64,000 nt of DNA from Platynereis dumerilii (GCA_026936325.1 JAPTHN010000010.1:46956150-47020149); one strand, 5' to 3'. Positions 22,375-34,874 are shown, counted from the stretch's first letter. The notes: generated from the sequence alone by a model not told the origin. Translations and numbers: made by a program.

Positions 22375-23577
22375 TATAGGGAAACCCTACGAGTCAGTGA
22401 TCTGTTTGGTCAGATCAGACGAGGTGGGCGCGTAGCGCCCTCCGAGTCTGATCTGACCAAACAGATCACTGACGAGTTGGGTTTCCCTTTTATCCCCCAG
22501 CCACACCTTTAACAATGTAAGCAAAGAGAAGCAATGGAATCAATTTCTATATGTTATAGCATGATAAAATGTTGATTTTAACTTAATCTAGGCTAAATTG
22601 GCCTATACTGAGGCCAATTTGCCGAGCCAAAGTTTGTTTTCATGGGATTTGCTTTTCTGGACTTCATGGAGGTGTAGCCCATCAGAAAAATATTATATGA
22701 ATATGAAACCTTCACATATTTTTCAAAATATATTTGTCTTACTGAAAGAAAAATATTGAGGTGCTATATTAATATGTGAGAGAAAGAGAATTTTTTTAGT
22801 GAACAAGGAACTATCATTTTTGCGCTTTTTTCTAGATTTTTCATACTTGCAACTTTGTAAAGGCATCATTCAAAATTTGTGAGTCATATAAAGATGAAAC
22901 TTTCAGATGTGTTTTCTAAGGTTGTTTCCTAGAGGCTCAGCAAGTTTGATGGGCATAGGCGAAGTATTGTTAGCACAAGAAAATTAAAACCACAACAATC
23001 TTTTTTGCCTTTAAGTGGCATTTTTGAACTTTAAAAGTTCATTCCCATTTGTTTCTCACATCGCCGATATAGAGAAACTTTCCCATGTATAATATTGTAC
23101 TTTTCACACAATGTCTTACAATTACCTGGTAACACTCATGCCAAATTTTAAGGTTCTGTGTTCTACTGGTGCGAAGCAATCACTTTTTAGCCACAACAGA
23201 AACAACAACTTTCAGGTAAATTTTCATGACTTTTTCTTAGCTTTCAAACACTTTTTCCGACTTCTCTTTACAAATACCTTTGTTACTTTTCATCAGTATG
23301 CCAGACAACCATGCCATTTTAAGACTATACCCAATATGCACTGTTAAAGGATTCCTGAAAGTTTAAAAGGGCTGAGATCATCATTGCCTGAACAATTATC
23401 CTTCAATCATAGTCATGTCGTTTGAAAATTATGCACAGTTTTCACTGCTCAGCAGGCAGCAAGGTGCTGTGTTGTGCTGTGTTGCTATGGTAACTAAGGT
23501 GTGTGATCTGAGCAGGCAGATCACACACCACAGATCACACTCTGTGGTGACTGATAACACACTTGATGGGGGATAAT
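22375..23577 (+). repeat. 1.2-kb unit, copy 2, hairpins at both ends
   Basis: The 5' hairpin (22,379-22,487) is nearly identical to that of copy 1. The 3' end carries a perfect hairpin at 23,498-23,529 (GGTGTGTGATCTG, AGCAGG, CAGATCACACACC), followed by GATCACAC and GGGGGATAAT. The two copies are separated by 315 unrelated bases, so this is not a simple tandem duplication. The hairpins are better conserved than the body. Confidence 0.75.
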
Positions 23578-26505
23578 TGTGGAGAATCATACGCAGTGTA
23601 AGATTTCCAATTCATCATTCAACACAGTTATTCAGAGACATTGTTGTTGATGTTTCAGTTAGTGTAATTTTACCTGAAAGCTTTAAAACAAAACAACCGT
23701 GAGTTTTTTAAATGAGATAAACCAGTCATTGATAGCAGACAGAAATTGGGCATACTTCTTACCAAATGAAAAAAAAATAGTCCATTTCTTTTACATGTAT
23801 TTTTAAAACAGTAATCAAACATGCTTTTTTTGGGTCTAGCAAAAAAGGACTTTCTGTTAAACAGAGTCGCAAACCTATCTTCATATAAAAAATTTTGAAA
23901 TAAAGATATAGTGAAATGTTAAACAGTGATAATTGACATTGATATTATTGACATAGCCTGTTGACCCATATCTTTACACTGCATGCCAGGAGTCCCAGAC
24001 CTCCAGGCTGCCTCTCTGATCCATTCAATAACACTAATCCCTCATTAAGTAGATTTTGTCTTGTCTGGTATGAGTGCTTTTCCATGTCATCAACTGATCA
24101 GGCCATCTATATATTTTATTCCACACCTGTATTGTCTATTGGCAAGTTGATTATCAACAGATGAGCATTTGAGAGTACAAGATCTCTGGGTGTCATGGAA
24201 AGGATATTGAAAGCAGAATTTCAACGGATGCAAAGGTCTGATATTTTACCTTTTTAATCAGTGATATGTTATAATCATCATATTATTATTCTAGTTGGCA
24301 TAACAATGGCATCTGCAATCACAAGTGGAATCTGCAATCACCTGTGTTTGGTGTCTAGATCTGTCAAGGAGAAAAAAATACCTTGGTTTTGTGGTTTGGT
24401 TGAATTGTACAAGGTTTCCGAACAGACAAAATTGTATTTTTTCTCTCAGGACATAATATTATATAACATTATATATTTTTGTACCAATCCAGAGTTGAAA
24501 ATATAGACAACCAGGAAAAATAGTCTTTCTCAATAGCTCACTTTATATATCATTTTATGCAAATAGGATACTGTATTAGAGACATCGCAGCTAAACGCAT
24601 TTGCTTTCAGTGTGAGATAAGTATGATATATTGCTTAATTATTCTTGAATTGGCAAGTATAAGAGACAAATAGCAAGCAATTAACCTAGGCACATTATTC
24701 TTCCACATAAATGATTTGCTGCATTCTTTCAAGCGTTGGAATTGTCCCTTCAACATGTTAAAAAGTTGGTTTTTTTCTTCTTTTTGGGAAAAATATATTC
24801 AATTAATACAATAAGCTATTTCAAATGTCATGGTCGTGTAGCACAATTGAACAAGGTTACTTACAATGTAGCAGTTTACAGAATTTTGGCAGAAAATTGT
24901 TGCAGAGAACACTGGGTAACAACCTGCCTCCATCAAATATCCCATCGGCTCGGACCAGTACAAGTTGAGTTCTGGGAGTAGGTATAAACCCACATTCTCA
25001 TAGCCATTGGTTTCACAAACAAGGTCTGTCTTTTTTCAAAGAATTGAATGACAAACTTCTTTTCTGAAGTAGACAAATTTCAAGTATATTGAATGGCTTG
25101 GTGTCTGAACACGAGGTCTTGGAGCTGCTGACAAGTGAGTGGCAGTTACTGGAACCAGAGGAGCACCTGTGATTGAACAGGGCTTAGATTTTACAACTTT
25201 AATTAAGGCTCTTGACTGATACCTTGACATTTATTACTCTTTTTCTTCTTTCTGGTCTACTTGTTACTTTCTTTGCTTCTTAAAAGGAATATTTTTAAGG
25301 TTGAAAGAAGCATCACAGCTCTGTATATTAAAGGCTTATATATCTCCATGTTCTTCGATACAATTCATGTGCATTTTTGCTTTTGAAATTTAGGTTGAAA
25401 GCTTCTCTGACCAGTTCCATTATCAATGATAATATCAAATGGGGTGACCCAAAAACCACCATCAGCCCAAGATTTGTAGATCAGCCTGGTAATGGTTGCA
25501 ATAATTGTAATCTGATCATCTGCATCTCATATCAGTAAAAACCCAAATTGCCTATTCCCATCTTCTGAAAACCGGGCTGGACAAAGTGATCTTATCATAC
25601 TCGATGAATAGTCGCTTTTGAATATCATTTCTGTTCTTCCATATTCATTAATTGGCAAAATCTTTTTGACAGATTTGCTGCCAATTTTCTTCACTCTACA
25701 AACAGTTACACATGGGTCGCAATATTTGATAAACAAGTCAACAATTGAAATTGCATTTTCTTTGGGATTTGCTTACAGCCTTACATATTACAGATTTTGA
25801 CCCAAATGTAACTCTAAACAAGGGTATGAAAATTGGCAGCCATTTGTCTGAGCCACACCTAAATATCTGCCTTATGTTGTCATCTCATTAGTTAAGAATT
25901 CATACTCCCTTTTATGTTTGGGATGTTTGCCATTCATTTTAATGCCCAAATAACACACCATTTCACTTCCCTTTAGTCAGCAGCCGCAGCACTTTATCTT
26001 GAAATGGGCCCTAATGTTGCACCATGCAAAAGGGCAATAGCAAGTTAACTAGATGTTATCAGGATCGCATTATCCGGGTGCTTTGAAGCCTTCCCAGAAG
26101 AACAAACCCTCCTAGCAAAGGGCAATGGCAGATAGAAATGGCGGACGGCAGCTTCATCTTCAAAATAATTGGCTTCTGAGCCCTTTATGCCAAACCTCTG
26201 GTTCTAACATGGGCAGAAATTGAGGTCTCTTTCTGACGTAGATGGATAGATGGTAACATTTGCCTGTGTGGTTTACATTTCTGCATCTATGATACATTTG
26301 GGACCAGAATGTATACTACTGCGTAGTATGAGGCCAACAATACTCATTGTACAGGGAGATAGAAGACATTTACCAAAATAGAACAAAGAAAACAGGAATC
26401 ATTTTGAATGGAAAGGGACTCATCAACAATGAAAAAAAGGGTCCAATTATCTGAGTGACATAGACGAACTCTTTTAGTTTATAGAAATGAAAGAAAGCAT
26501 TTTCT
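23578..26505. other. No gene seen in about 2.9 kb
   Basis: Unique-looking A+T-rich DNA. Frames up to 81 codons occur on both strands but none shows a domain, a plausible splice context or conservation with another copy in the window. No hairpins or arrays were noticed. Confidence 0.55.
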
Positions 26506-26510
26506 TGAAC

Positions 26511-27530
26511 TTAGTTACTTGACTTATTTTGTTGCCAAGAAACTGTCTGGTGAATTTCCGCTTGGCTAACCCTGTTTGCCATATCGAATGGATATTGTAC
26601 ATTGGTACATTATAAGACCTTAAACTTAGTTACTTGACTGTGGACTTTCCAGTAGTCTCAGTGAGTCCTTAGTGGTATCACTTGCCAAGTTGCCAGCTGC
26701 CATTTTGATTTCTTCTATCGGGTTAGGCAAAAAAGATTTCTTATTCTGGTGCCATGAATCTGTCTGGTGAATTTCTCCTTGGCTTACCCTGTTTGCCAAA
26801 TTGAATGGAGGATGTGAATCAATTGTCTTTTTCCCACTGTTAAGCGGGCAGTCATCCAAAACAATGGCAGACTTCCGAGCTAAAAACAAATGCATATGAT
26901 AACGAATAGTGGGGAATTCTTTCAAAAATGAAATTCAATGCATCATACATATGATATGTGCATTATTTTGGCACCAGATTCTCTGAGCAGAAATTTGCTC
27001 TTCTGACATTCAACATGCCAATACAGGTGTTATCATCTTTTAGTTTTGTCATTTTAGTTCAGCATTGGGATCAGACTTTATTATTTTGTTATCTTTTTAA
27101 ATGCACTTTAACACATTTTGTGATGTATGTGTATAGTCTGATGTATTGCCTAATGAAACAAATTTCAGCAAATATGAAAAGCATATTTGAAAACTAGTAA
27201 TAGCGCATTTTAAATACGATTGAACCCAGTTCTTCAGCCTGGAAGGTGCTTGGGCATTCATTCTACCATCGGTGAACTGCAGGACTATATTTTATGTTAT
27301 CTTACATGCTCTCATAGTGAATTCCCCTCTCTTTTACATTCTGATCAGTTACACATCTCATTGGTGGTTTTCTGTGTCTTGTCATTAACACTAATGATGC
27401 ATTTGACCTTTAAGGGTGCTTAGAAGGAAGAAGTTCCTTTGGAATTGCTCTTGACAAAGGAAAGACTTCTGTGAAACACATTTTGTGTTCTGTCTAGATA
27501 GGACGTAATTTCGTAAATCACAGTTAATAT
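26511..27530. repeat. Diverged large repeat unit, partners at 31.1-31.76 kb and window start
   Basis: A local duplication of about 216 bp (TCTGGTGAATTTC...GTTTGCCA...GAATGGA at 26,547 and 26,763) is followed by a longer segment. The block 26,650-26,800 matches 31,118-31,270 (GAGTCCTTAGTGGTATCAC, TTTGATTTCTTCTAT). The block 26,805-27,020 matches 31,500-31,730, and 26,990-27,530 matches 1-560. This indicates at least three old copies of one long unit. Confidence 0.65.
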
Positions 27531-28492
27531 TACCTGATACGTTGTATGCCATGTTCGGTACATACGGATGTAAAATGCAAGCTTTTTACTTTGGTTCCCC
27601 GAGACTTTAAATCAGCTTTTTCAGATTAACAAGTTGGACTGCAATGAATGACTCGGCTTTCCAAAGTTCCCAAGTACATTTTGCCAGGATTAGATACACA
27701 ACCACTGATTCCTCTAATTTCCTGAGCTGCTAATGTGAATAGATCCTCTATTTAGCAGCTCTTACTCTGAAGGGAGCTACTCTCTCTTCATAAGTATAGG
27801 GAGGGTGACTGTAGAAATTCTCATGCTTTGTGTAGTGTCTAATAATCTGAAATGCTTTGTGACAAAGTTGATTTGAAAAAAATTGTGGAACAAATCTCTA
27901 AAGATATATTGAGTTTGAAAGAGGTTTACCAAAAAGACCAAATTTTGTTGCGAAATATTATTTATTCACAAGTTGTTCAATATCATGTTCAGGTCCAGCT
28001 AATTATATTGCATTAGGCTAATTCCTCACAAAATGAGTTTAGGAACTTATATTATACAGAGATTCGAATTTTCCTATCTGATTATCCAGCACATATGAAA
28101 ATTTAATAGTGGACACAATTCAGCCAAGCATTGACTAGAAGCAAATCTTATTAAGTGTGCAATGCATTAGTATGCGATACATCCACACAATTTTCATTCA
28201 ATGTGGTAAACGTCATTGGGTATCATGGTGTACCAATACAATGGCAGCCCTTGTGTAAGGATGTATATTGTGCCTTCTCGGCAAAATATCATTAATTGTG
28301 TCTATAATGAGAATGTCAGAGAGAGCAAAATTGTCAAGGAGTTTCTTCAAATGTCAAATACATTATTAGTGTTAATGACAAGATAGAAGAAAGCACATGG
28401 AATCTGTAACTGATCTAGATATAAAGGATAAAGAAACCCGACAACTATTAATTAATGACCACTCGAATAAGAGCCGTCCTGTCTTCACATGT

Positions 28493-28583
28493 TTAGCCCT
28501 GGTCAGCTCTGTTGATATATGTACATTTATTAATAGTGCTTCCAATCGCTGGGTCCTGGATTCAATTCCAGCTTTTGCTGCCA
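28493..28583 (+). repeat. tRNA-like SINE module, copy 1
   Basis: Similarity to a Pol III tRNA promoter pair: CCTGGTCAGCTC resembles an A box, and GGTCCTGGATTCAATTCCAG resembles a B box (GGTTCAATTCC). Loops and acceptor pairing do not fold as a true tRNA. It occurs once per unit of the surrounding tandem repeat. Confidence 0.5.
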
Positions 28584-29345
28584 CGTTACAATAACATAGT
28601 GTTTAATTGGAGTTGCAAAATTTTAAACATACATCGCCTCATTCGCTTGTCAGTTTGTCATCCACCAGTCCCAATTAGCCTACTAGGGGAAATAAATAAA
28701 GGACAGGAAAGCCTCAATCATCTATCTACCCCCCTCTCAGGTGGTTGTCTACACCTCTAAATCAGCTTTTCAAGAATTACAAGTTGCACTGCAATGAATG
28801 ACTGGGCCTTCCAAAGTTCCTAAGAAGATTTTTCCAGGATTAGATACACTACCACTGATTCCTGTAATTTCCTGAGCTGCAGATAAAGCCTAATATAATC
28901 AGATCCTCTATTTAGCCGCTCTTATTTGGAGGAGGCCACTCTCAGAGAGTATCATTCTGTAGATATGTTTGTATAGCTACTAAAATTGTTTCCTAAACTG
29001 TAATGTTGCTTAGTAAAATTATGAAGTAAAAGTCTGATGAGGGTGACAACCCATGTGTAAGGAGTAACAGTGAGCTTTCTCAGTATATTATCATCAATTG
29101 TGCCTTACCTTATATACCGAAAGAAACATCAGAAGAAGGAAGACAAATGTACAATTTTTGACAAGAAAATGGTCATGGAGTTTCTTCCTTCTCAACACCC
29201 TCAAAGGTCATATTCATCATTACTGTTGTGTTAAAGACAAGACAGAAGAAAGCACATGGAATTTGTAAATGATCTAAATATAAAGGATAAAAGAAACCCG
29301 ACAACTATTGATTAATGACCACTCAAATAAGAGCCCTTCTGTCAT

Positions 29346-29425
29346 CACTTGCTCAGTCCTGGTCAGCTCAGTTGCTATTGCACTGTGTGCTTCCAATCAC
29401 TAGGTCCTGGATTAAATTCCAGCTC
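29346..29425 (+). repeat. tRNA-like SINE module, copy 2
   Basis: The best preserved of three: GGTCAGCTCAGTTGCTATTG then GGTCCTGGATTAAATTCC, in the order and spacing of tRNA A and B boxes. A decayed tRNA-derived SINE head carried along by tandem duplication. Confidence 0.5.
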
Positions 29426-29529
29426 TTACCACCACATTACAATGACATAATGTTTATACATCGCCTCATTCACTTGTCAGTTTGTCATCCACCAGTCCCA
29501 ATTAGCGTACTAGGGGAAATAAATAAAGG

Positions 29530-29692
29530 AAAGCAAAGCTACGGCATGGGAACCTTGGACAATGTTCCTGTATCCTCTGCCCATGGGCGCTGCTCTGTGG
29601 CTGCCCTGAGCTGTATTCAGTGGAAGGCTCACCACAAATTACCCCACACCAGGGGACCAATAATATATTGAAATACAACAAACAAATACAAT
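29530..29692 (+). mobile_element. SINE-like insert in middle tandem unit
   Basis: About 160 bases (GCTACGGCATGGGAACC to AACAAACAAATAC) are present only in the middle of three otherwise alignable units. Part of it matches the minus strand at 6,638-6,752, proving a dispersed family. It ends in an A-rich AACAAACAAATA tail. No Pol III boxes are clear, so its class is uncertain. Confidence 0.6.
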
Positions 29693-30305
29693 CATCTGTC
29701 TACCCCCTCTCAGGTGGTTGTCTACACCTCTAAATCAGCTTATCCAGAATTACAAGTTGCACTGCAATGAATGACTGGGCTTTCCAAAGTTCCCAAGTAC
29801 ATTTTAGCAGGATCAGATACACTACCACTGATTCCTCTAATTTCCTGAGCTGCAGATGGAGCCTAATATAATCAGATCCTCCATTTAGCCAATCTTATTT
29901 GAAGGGGCCACTCTCGCTTCATGACTGTTTCAGAGAGTATCTGTAGATATGTTTCAAGCCTTCTGTATAGCTCCTAAAATTGTATCATAACCTGTAATGT
30001 TGTTTAGTAACATTTTGGAGTAACATGAAGCCTTTCTTGGCAAATTATCATTAATTCTGTATTACCTTATATACAGTAAGACACATCAGAAGAAGGAAAA
30101 CAAATGTGCCATTTTTGACAAGAAAATGGTAATGGAGGTTCTTCCTTCTCAAAATCCTCAAAGGTCATATTCATTGTACTGTAGTGTTAATCACAAGACA
30201 GAAGAAAGCGTATGGAATTTGTAACTAATCTAAACATAAAGGATAAAGGAAGCCCGACAACCATTAATTAATGACGTCTCAAAAAAGGGCCTTTTTTCAT
30301 CACTT

Positions 30306-30385
30306 GCTTAGCCCTGGTAAGCTCAGTTGCTATTGCACTGTGTGCTTCCAGTTTCTGAGTCCTGAATTCTATTACAGCTCTTACC
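30306..30385 (+). repeat. tRNA-like SINE module, copy 3
   Basis: GGTAAGCTCAGTTGCTATTG followed by GAGTCCTGAATTCTATTAC: the same module as at 29,346, more decayed in its B box. Confidence 0.45.
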
Positions 30386-30545
30386 ATCATGTTACAACGA
30401 CATAACATTTTATGACAGGTGCAAAATTTCAAACATACATCGCCTAACTGACTTCTGAGTTTGTCATCCGCAAGTCCCAATTAGCCTACTAGAGGAAAGA
30501 AATACAGGAAACAAGGCCTCCATCATCCATCTAGCCTTTTAGCTA

Positions 30546-31110
30546 CTGAACCTGCTGTGAAGCAGTGTTTTCTTTTAAAAAATAATTTGTGACAAAGCAT
30601 GACAAACTGCTTGGCAGACAATAGAGAATTTAACGCTGTCATGAATAATGTTGTGATTTGTCAAAATCCAAAGTGTTCCTAATTGCCTCCATTCAGTAAT
30701 CAATTGTTTTGTAATTATGAGAGAATTGTCTCTGCATTAATGTCATAAAACATGTTAGAGGTAATTAAATTTCTGTTACATTGTAATCATGAAATTAGTG
30801 TTTCCAGGCCATTTTTTCTTCCATGGTACATTGTTTTGTCAGATGAACTCAACCTTTTGAAAACTGAAATTACTTTTCAGAGAATTTCAAATCAGAAGAC
30901 AACTAAGTGGTCAACAAGTAGGTCATTCTCTTGTTTTGCTGAAGGTTGGTTTCAATTCGTTGAAGTCTTCAATGTCATTCAGACCTATTTTGAAAAAATA
31001 CTGAAAGCAAGAAATCAGGCTAGTCGGAGGCATTCATTGGACACACAGGAGCTCCCATGTTTCTGCTTTACAACCTAGTGATTTTGTCCTGGGAAAGTAT
31101 TTCCAAAAAG
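30546..31110. other. No gene seen
   Basis: The 108-codon frame at 30,752-31,078 has no recognisable domain and no partner elsewhere in the window. No repeats noticed. Confidence 0.5.
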
Positions 31111-31274
31111 CTTATTTCTAGAAGTCTCAACGAGTCCTTAGTGGTATCACATGCCAAGTTGCCAGCGGCTACTTTGATTTCTTCTATTCGGCAGCAAAAA
31201 AAAGATTTCTAACAGTAGTGCCAAGAATAAGTCTGACAGTGAATTTCCCCCTAAGCTAGCCCTATTTCCCATAC

Positions 31275-31498
31275 TGGACTGCAGGAATGCAACACATATT
31301 ATGGAACTCTGTGATATTAACTTTGATTTTATTTTGGACAATGATGAATGCAAATTGATTTTACAATATTTATGTTGTCATTGATTGTTTTTATATGAGA
31401 ATTTGAATTGTTTTTAACTGCCTTCTTATTCAATTTACATTGTATTTCATATTCTTATGCCAATTGTGCATGAATAAATGATATATATAAATATATAT
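31275..31498 (+). mobile_element. Short LINE 3' end inserted in an older repeat
   Basis: The flanking repeat (compare 26,790-26,830) is interrupted here. The insert begins GACTGCAGGAATGCAACAC, encodes a short C-terminal-like peptide ending in a stop, and finishes with AATAAATGATATATATAAAT. A polyadenylation-like signal and simple TA tail fit a severely 5'-truncated LINE. The clade cannot be told. Confidence 0.5.
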
Positions 31499-32238
31499 GG
31501 AATGGAGGATGTAAATCAGTTGTCTTTTACCAGCTATTGGGGTGGCAGTCATCCAAGAACAGTGGGCTACACTTCCCAGCTAAAGCAAATTTATAATTAA
31601 GATAATGAAGATTAGCTTTGAATCCTTTCAGATATGAAATATGATACATAATACGTGTGACTATGATTGTTCATTATTTTGGTACCCGATAAATTCACTA
31701 TGTAGAAATTTGCTCTGCTTACATTCAGCATACCTTCATTAACCCTGGTTAGCTGATACTGTTTATCATACAATAGACAATGGAACCCAATCAAATATGA
31801 TAGTGATTTATATAAACTAAATTGTGCCTAATTACTCTGATGCATGTGTGCAGAAATTGATTAGTTACACATAATTCTTTGCATGTATTGAATGCAACTA
31901 TGTGGAAATTGATTTAGTCCATGAGCCAGACCAGATATTGGTACCACCTGGGGTGGCAAAATCTAACAGTGTTTTTCTGAAAGACATATGCCTATAGACT
32001 ATAAAAAAGTTGGGGCCCAAGATTGGCGCGGCAGCTTATTGGCAGTAATCAGCCCTTAAATATGGGAATCTGTGTCGGATTTGAGCACATGAATTATGGG
32101 GTGGGGGAACCTAAAATTGCTATATCTCCTGAATCAGTGGACCAATTTCAACAAATTACCCCTCAAAATGTCTGGAATTTTGAGTTTTAAAAATATAGTT
32201 CAATATATCACCAATATGCAAATTGAGTAGGTCGCCAG

Positions 32239-32252
32239 AGGTCAAAAGGTCA
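32239..32252 (+). promoter_or_regulatory. Perfect DR2 motif AGGTCA-aa-AGGTCA
   Basis: A direct repeat of the consensus nuclear-receptor half-site with a 2-base spacer, the arrangement used by RAR/RXR-type dimers among others. It recurs in the same place of each unit of the surrounding inverted arms: 32,600-32,613 (last half-site altered), 35,143-35,156 and 35,505-35,518 (minus strand). Presence by shared descent is certain; binding is untested. Confidence 0.45.
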
Positions 32253-32654
32253 CAAAAATTGACTATTGCTTAAAATCTTAACCATTGTCCAAATGAACAC
32301 CACAGCTGCCAACCCAATGAGACTTGGTAGGTCATGGAGGGCTCAGATCATAGATAACAAGTATGAAAGTCCATTTTATGCCAATAAATGGATAATTCGT
32401 ACATGTATCGGCAGCGGCACATAATGAAATATGGTACATGTTTGAAAATGACCGTTTTAAGGGTGGAGGAAACTAAAATTGCTGTATCTTCTGAACCAAT
32501 GGTCCTATCCCTACAAATTACCCCTCAAAATGTTGGACTTGTAAGTTCTCCACATATAGGTCATTATATGACCAATATGCAAATTAATTAGGTCATCAGA
32601 GGTCAAAAGGTAACAAAAATTGACCGGATACATGCCCAAGTCACTCGCAATGAC

Positions 32655-33005
32655 TCTTTTTTACTATTGTGGATTTTGACAAATATCCAACTTTGGATAA
32701 TAGTGAACTGACCAGTGAGAATACGCTCTAATATCTTTACCAACGAGAATCCACCCTAATATCCACAGTAGGGGGCACTGTAGTTAATAGTCTGTCCAAT
32801 GAGAAAGCCACCTAATATCCTGTCCAATGAGAATCCGGCCAAATATCCTAGGCAATGACAGTCAAGTCTAATAATATCCACAGAGCCATGATTGGCCAGT
32901 GGATATTAAGCTGCATTCTCATTGGACACACTGAGAATTCAATGAGATTGCAATCTAATATCCGACAGCCAATGAAAATTGAGCCTAATATCAAATAGGC
33001 TAATA
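32655..33005 (+). repeat. Degenerate about 30-bp repeat of CCAATGAGAATCC...TAATATCC
   Basis: About ten imperfect units combine CCAATGAGAA (a CCAAT-box-like word) with CTAATATCC. One or two occur in reverse orientation (GATTGGCCAGTGGATATTA, TCTCATTGGAC). A degenerate minisatellite in the centre of the long inverted-arm element. Confidence 0.7.
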
Positions 33006-33099
33006 GTCAAATAGGCTCTTAGGTCAAAGTCAAAAGACAAGGCCAAAATTCATGACAGTCTTTTGTCGATATTTGTGGATATTTGTGAGTGATTATATA

Positions 33100-33300
33100 G
33101 ATTCAGACAGATTCAGACATTTTATTCACATAAAGCATCAAAAATACAAATGGTTCTAATCAATATCATCATGTCGTAATATGCTGCTTTATGATGGTTG
33201 ACCCCTTTATGATACTGCCAGTATCGCTACCCAGGGGTCAACCAGATGGTTCTATAATTTTAATAAAAAATAAGTAAATTCCTACAGCCATCAGGAAGGA
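33100..33300 (-). mobile_element. LINE 3' tail with conserved hairpin, minus strand
   Basis: On the minus strand the sequence ends AATAAAATGTCTGAATCTG followed by a second CTGAATC, an 8-bp (TCTGAATC-type) terminal repeat as in CR1/L2-group LINEs. Upstream of it is a hairpin (33,196-33,243) with perfect 11-bp outer arms GGTTGACCCCT/AGGGGTCAACC and an inner GATACTG/AGTATC stem, suitable as an RT recognition structure. No coding part survives. Confidence 0.55.
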
Positions 33301-33424
33301 CATATCACAGTGGTAATCTTGTTTTTTGTTCTTCTTTTTTCTTTTCTTTTTTTTAATGTATCTAGATATTTAGTATGGAAGAAATAATTTCAAGTTTATA
33401 CTTATATTTATAATATGCTGAGTA

Positions 33425-34385
33425 CTGAAACAACTAACACCAGCTAACCTACTCTATTGCAAATGTAACAATTTTCGACTTCACATTCAACATTATAAGC
33501 ATTGTAGGTTAGAGCCATATCTCAGGCTGAAACAAAACCGAAAGGTGTTAACTAAAATTGCCAGATTCAGGACAAGTTCCCACAGTTTACGAATTGAAAC
33601 AGGCCGACATCAAAAACCAGTGATTCCCACAACAAACAGAATTTGTGAAAAGTGTTCATTAAATGTGGTGGAGGATGAAATCCATTGCCTTGTAGTATGC
33701 CCTGCTAATGAATTGTTCCGTGAAAACTTGTTCGCAACAGCTGCTAAACTTATCAACAATTTTCTATCTTTGAATGACACTGACAAGTTTACATCAATAA
33801 TGAAAAGTAAGGAATCTGACCTACTAAATGCTCTAGGGAAATTTTTACTTCAGGCTGATGTTTAAATTTAAAGCAACATATATCTCCTACATCCACATGG
33901 TCATAATTCACAATCATGATAATTATGAAAATAATGATTACCTTCATTAGTACTATCAATATTAAAGCAACAATGTATGTAATTGAATGAATGTTTAGTA
34001 TATAATGTCGAAATATAAAATATCAAGCATTGTTAATTAATGTAAAATTTGTTGACTTGTATGTCTGTCGCTTAGGTCTTAATCAATCATAATTTTCTTA
34101 AATAAGCTAAAACGGCTATTTGTAAGCTAGTATCATTGGTGTTTGTATTTTATTGTCTATGATCTATATTAATTGTTGTTTAATACCTACAGTATTTTTT
34201 TTAACTATTTGGGTGGCTGGAACCTAGTTTTTACTTCTTTTAATCTTGCATACTATTACTCGTATTTATGTTTGTATCAATATGCTCACTTTTTTTTTAA
34301 CTTTCTTATAACATGTATATACAAATGACATATGTATCAATTGTGATATTTATTAATGTCAATAAAAGAATATATATATATTAAG
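33425..34385 (+). mobile_element. LINE 3' fragment with C-terminal zinc knuckle
   Basis: An open frame from about 33,430 (in frame before the ATG at 33,545) to 33,865 encodes the C-terminal region of a LINE polyprotein. It includes YLRLKQNRKVLTKIARFRTS, then LRIETGRHQKPVIP, and CEKCSLNVVEDEIHCLVVCP, which has the C-x2-C...H-x4-C finger common after LINE reverse transcriptases. The RT itself is missing. An A+T-rich 3' region follows and ends AATAAAAGAATATATATAT at about 34,362-34,383. The frame has no stops. The clade is uncertain (L1/Tx1 or CR1 relatives). Confidence 0.7.
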
Positions 34386-34728
34386 GAAAATTTGTTTAAT
34401 GTAATTTTAAAACCATTCAAACTATGACTATATATTTTACTCCTAAAATTCTCACTCATTTCATTAAAAGTTTTTGGAAATTTAAATGAAATGCTATTTA
34501 TATAATATATATGCTTTGGGCATACACAGGAGGGAAAAATAGGTAAAAGAGGACTTCTGACTGAAAATGTTCTTACTTTATTTTGGGTAGTACTGTAGGC
34601 CTATATCATCGAGGATGATTGGAGCAAGCATGGAAGGTGGAGACATGGAAGAAGAAAGATGCTTGGAGGGTAGGAGTACATCTACATATTGAGATGGGGA
34701 GAACAGGAGAAACATGGAAGCATTGAGA

Positions 34729-34874
34729 CAAATAATGAGACTATGAAGGAGGAGGCCATGAAGGAGGAGACTATGAAGGAGGAGACAATGAAGAAAGAGG
34801 CTATGAATGAGGAAACAATGAAGGAGGAGACAATGATGGAGGAGACTATGAAGGAGGAGACTATGAAGGAGTCC
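34729..34874 (+). repeat. 15-bp minisatellite GAGGAGACTATGAAG
   Basis: About ten units with single-base variants. It gives open frames in both directions (a METMKEE repeat on plus, an FIVSS repeat on minus) purely because the unit length is a multiple of three. I do not regard either as a gene. Confidence 0.93.

Larger units (their letters stand above)
27590..30545 (+). repeat. Three-unit tandem repeat, about 0.95-1.15 kb each
   Basis: Unit starts are marked by AATCAGCTTTTCCAGAATTA (or variants) and TGCAATGAATGACT at about 27,603, 28,760 and 29,727. Unit ends are marked by ACAAGA(C/T)AGAAGAAAGC near 28,377, 29,239 and 30,196, followed by a tRNA-like module and TCATCCACCAGTCCCAATTA. The copies differ by substitutions and indels. 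The middle copy carries an extra SINE-like insert. No shared open frame. Confidence 0.8.
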
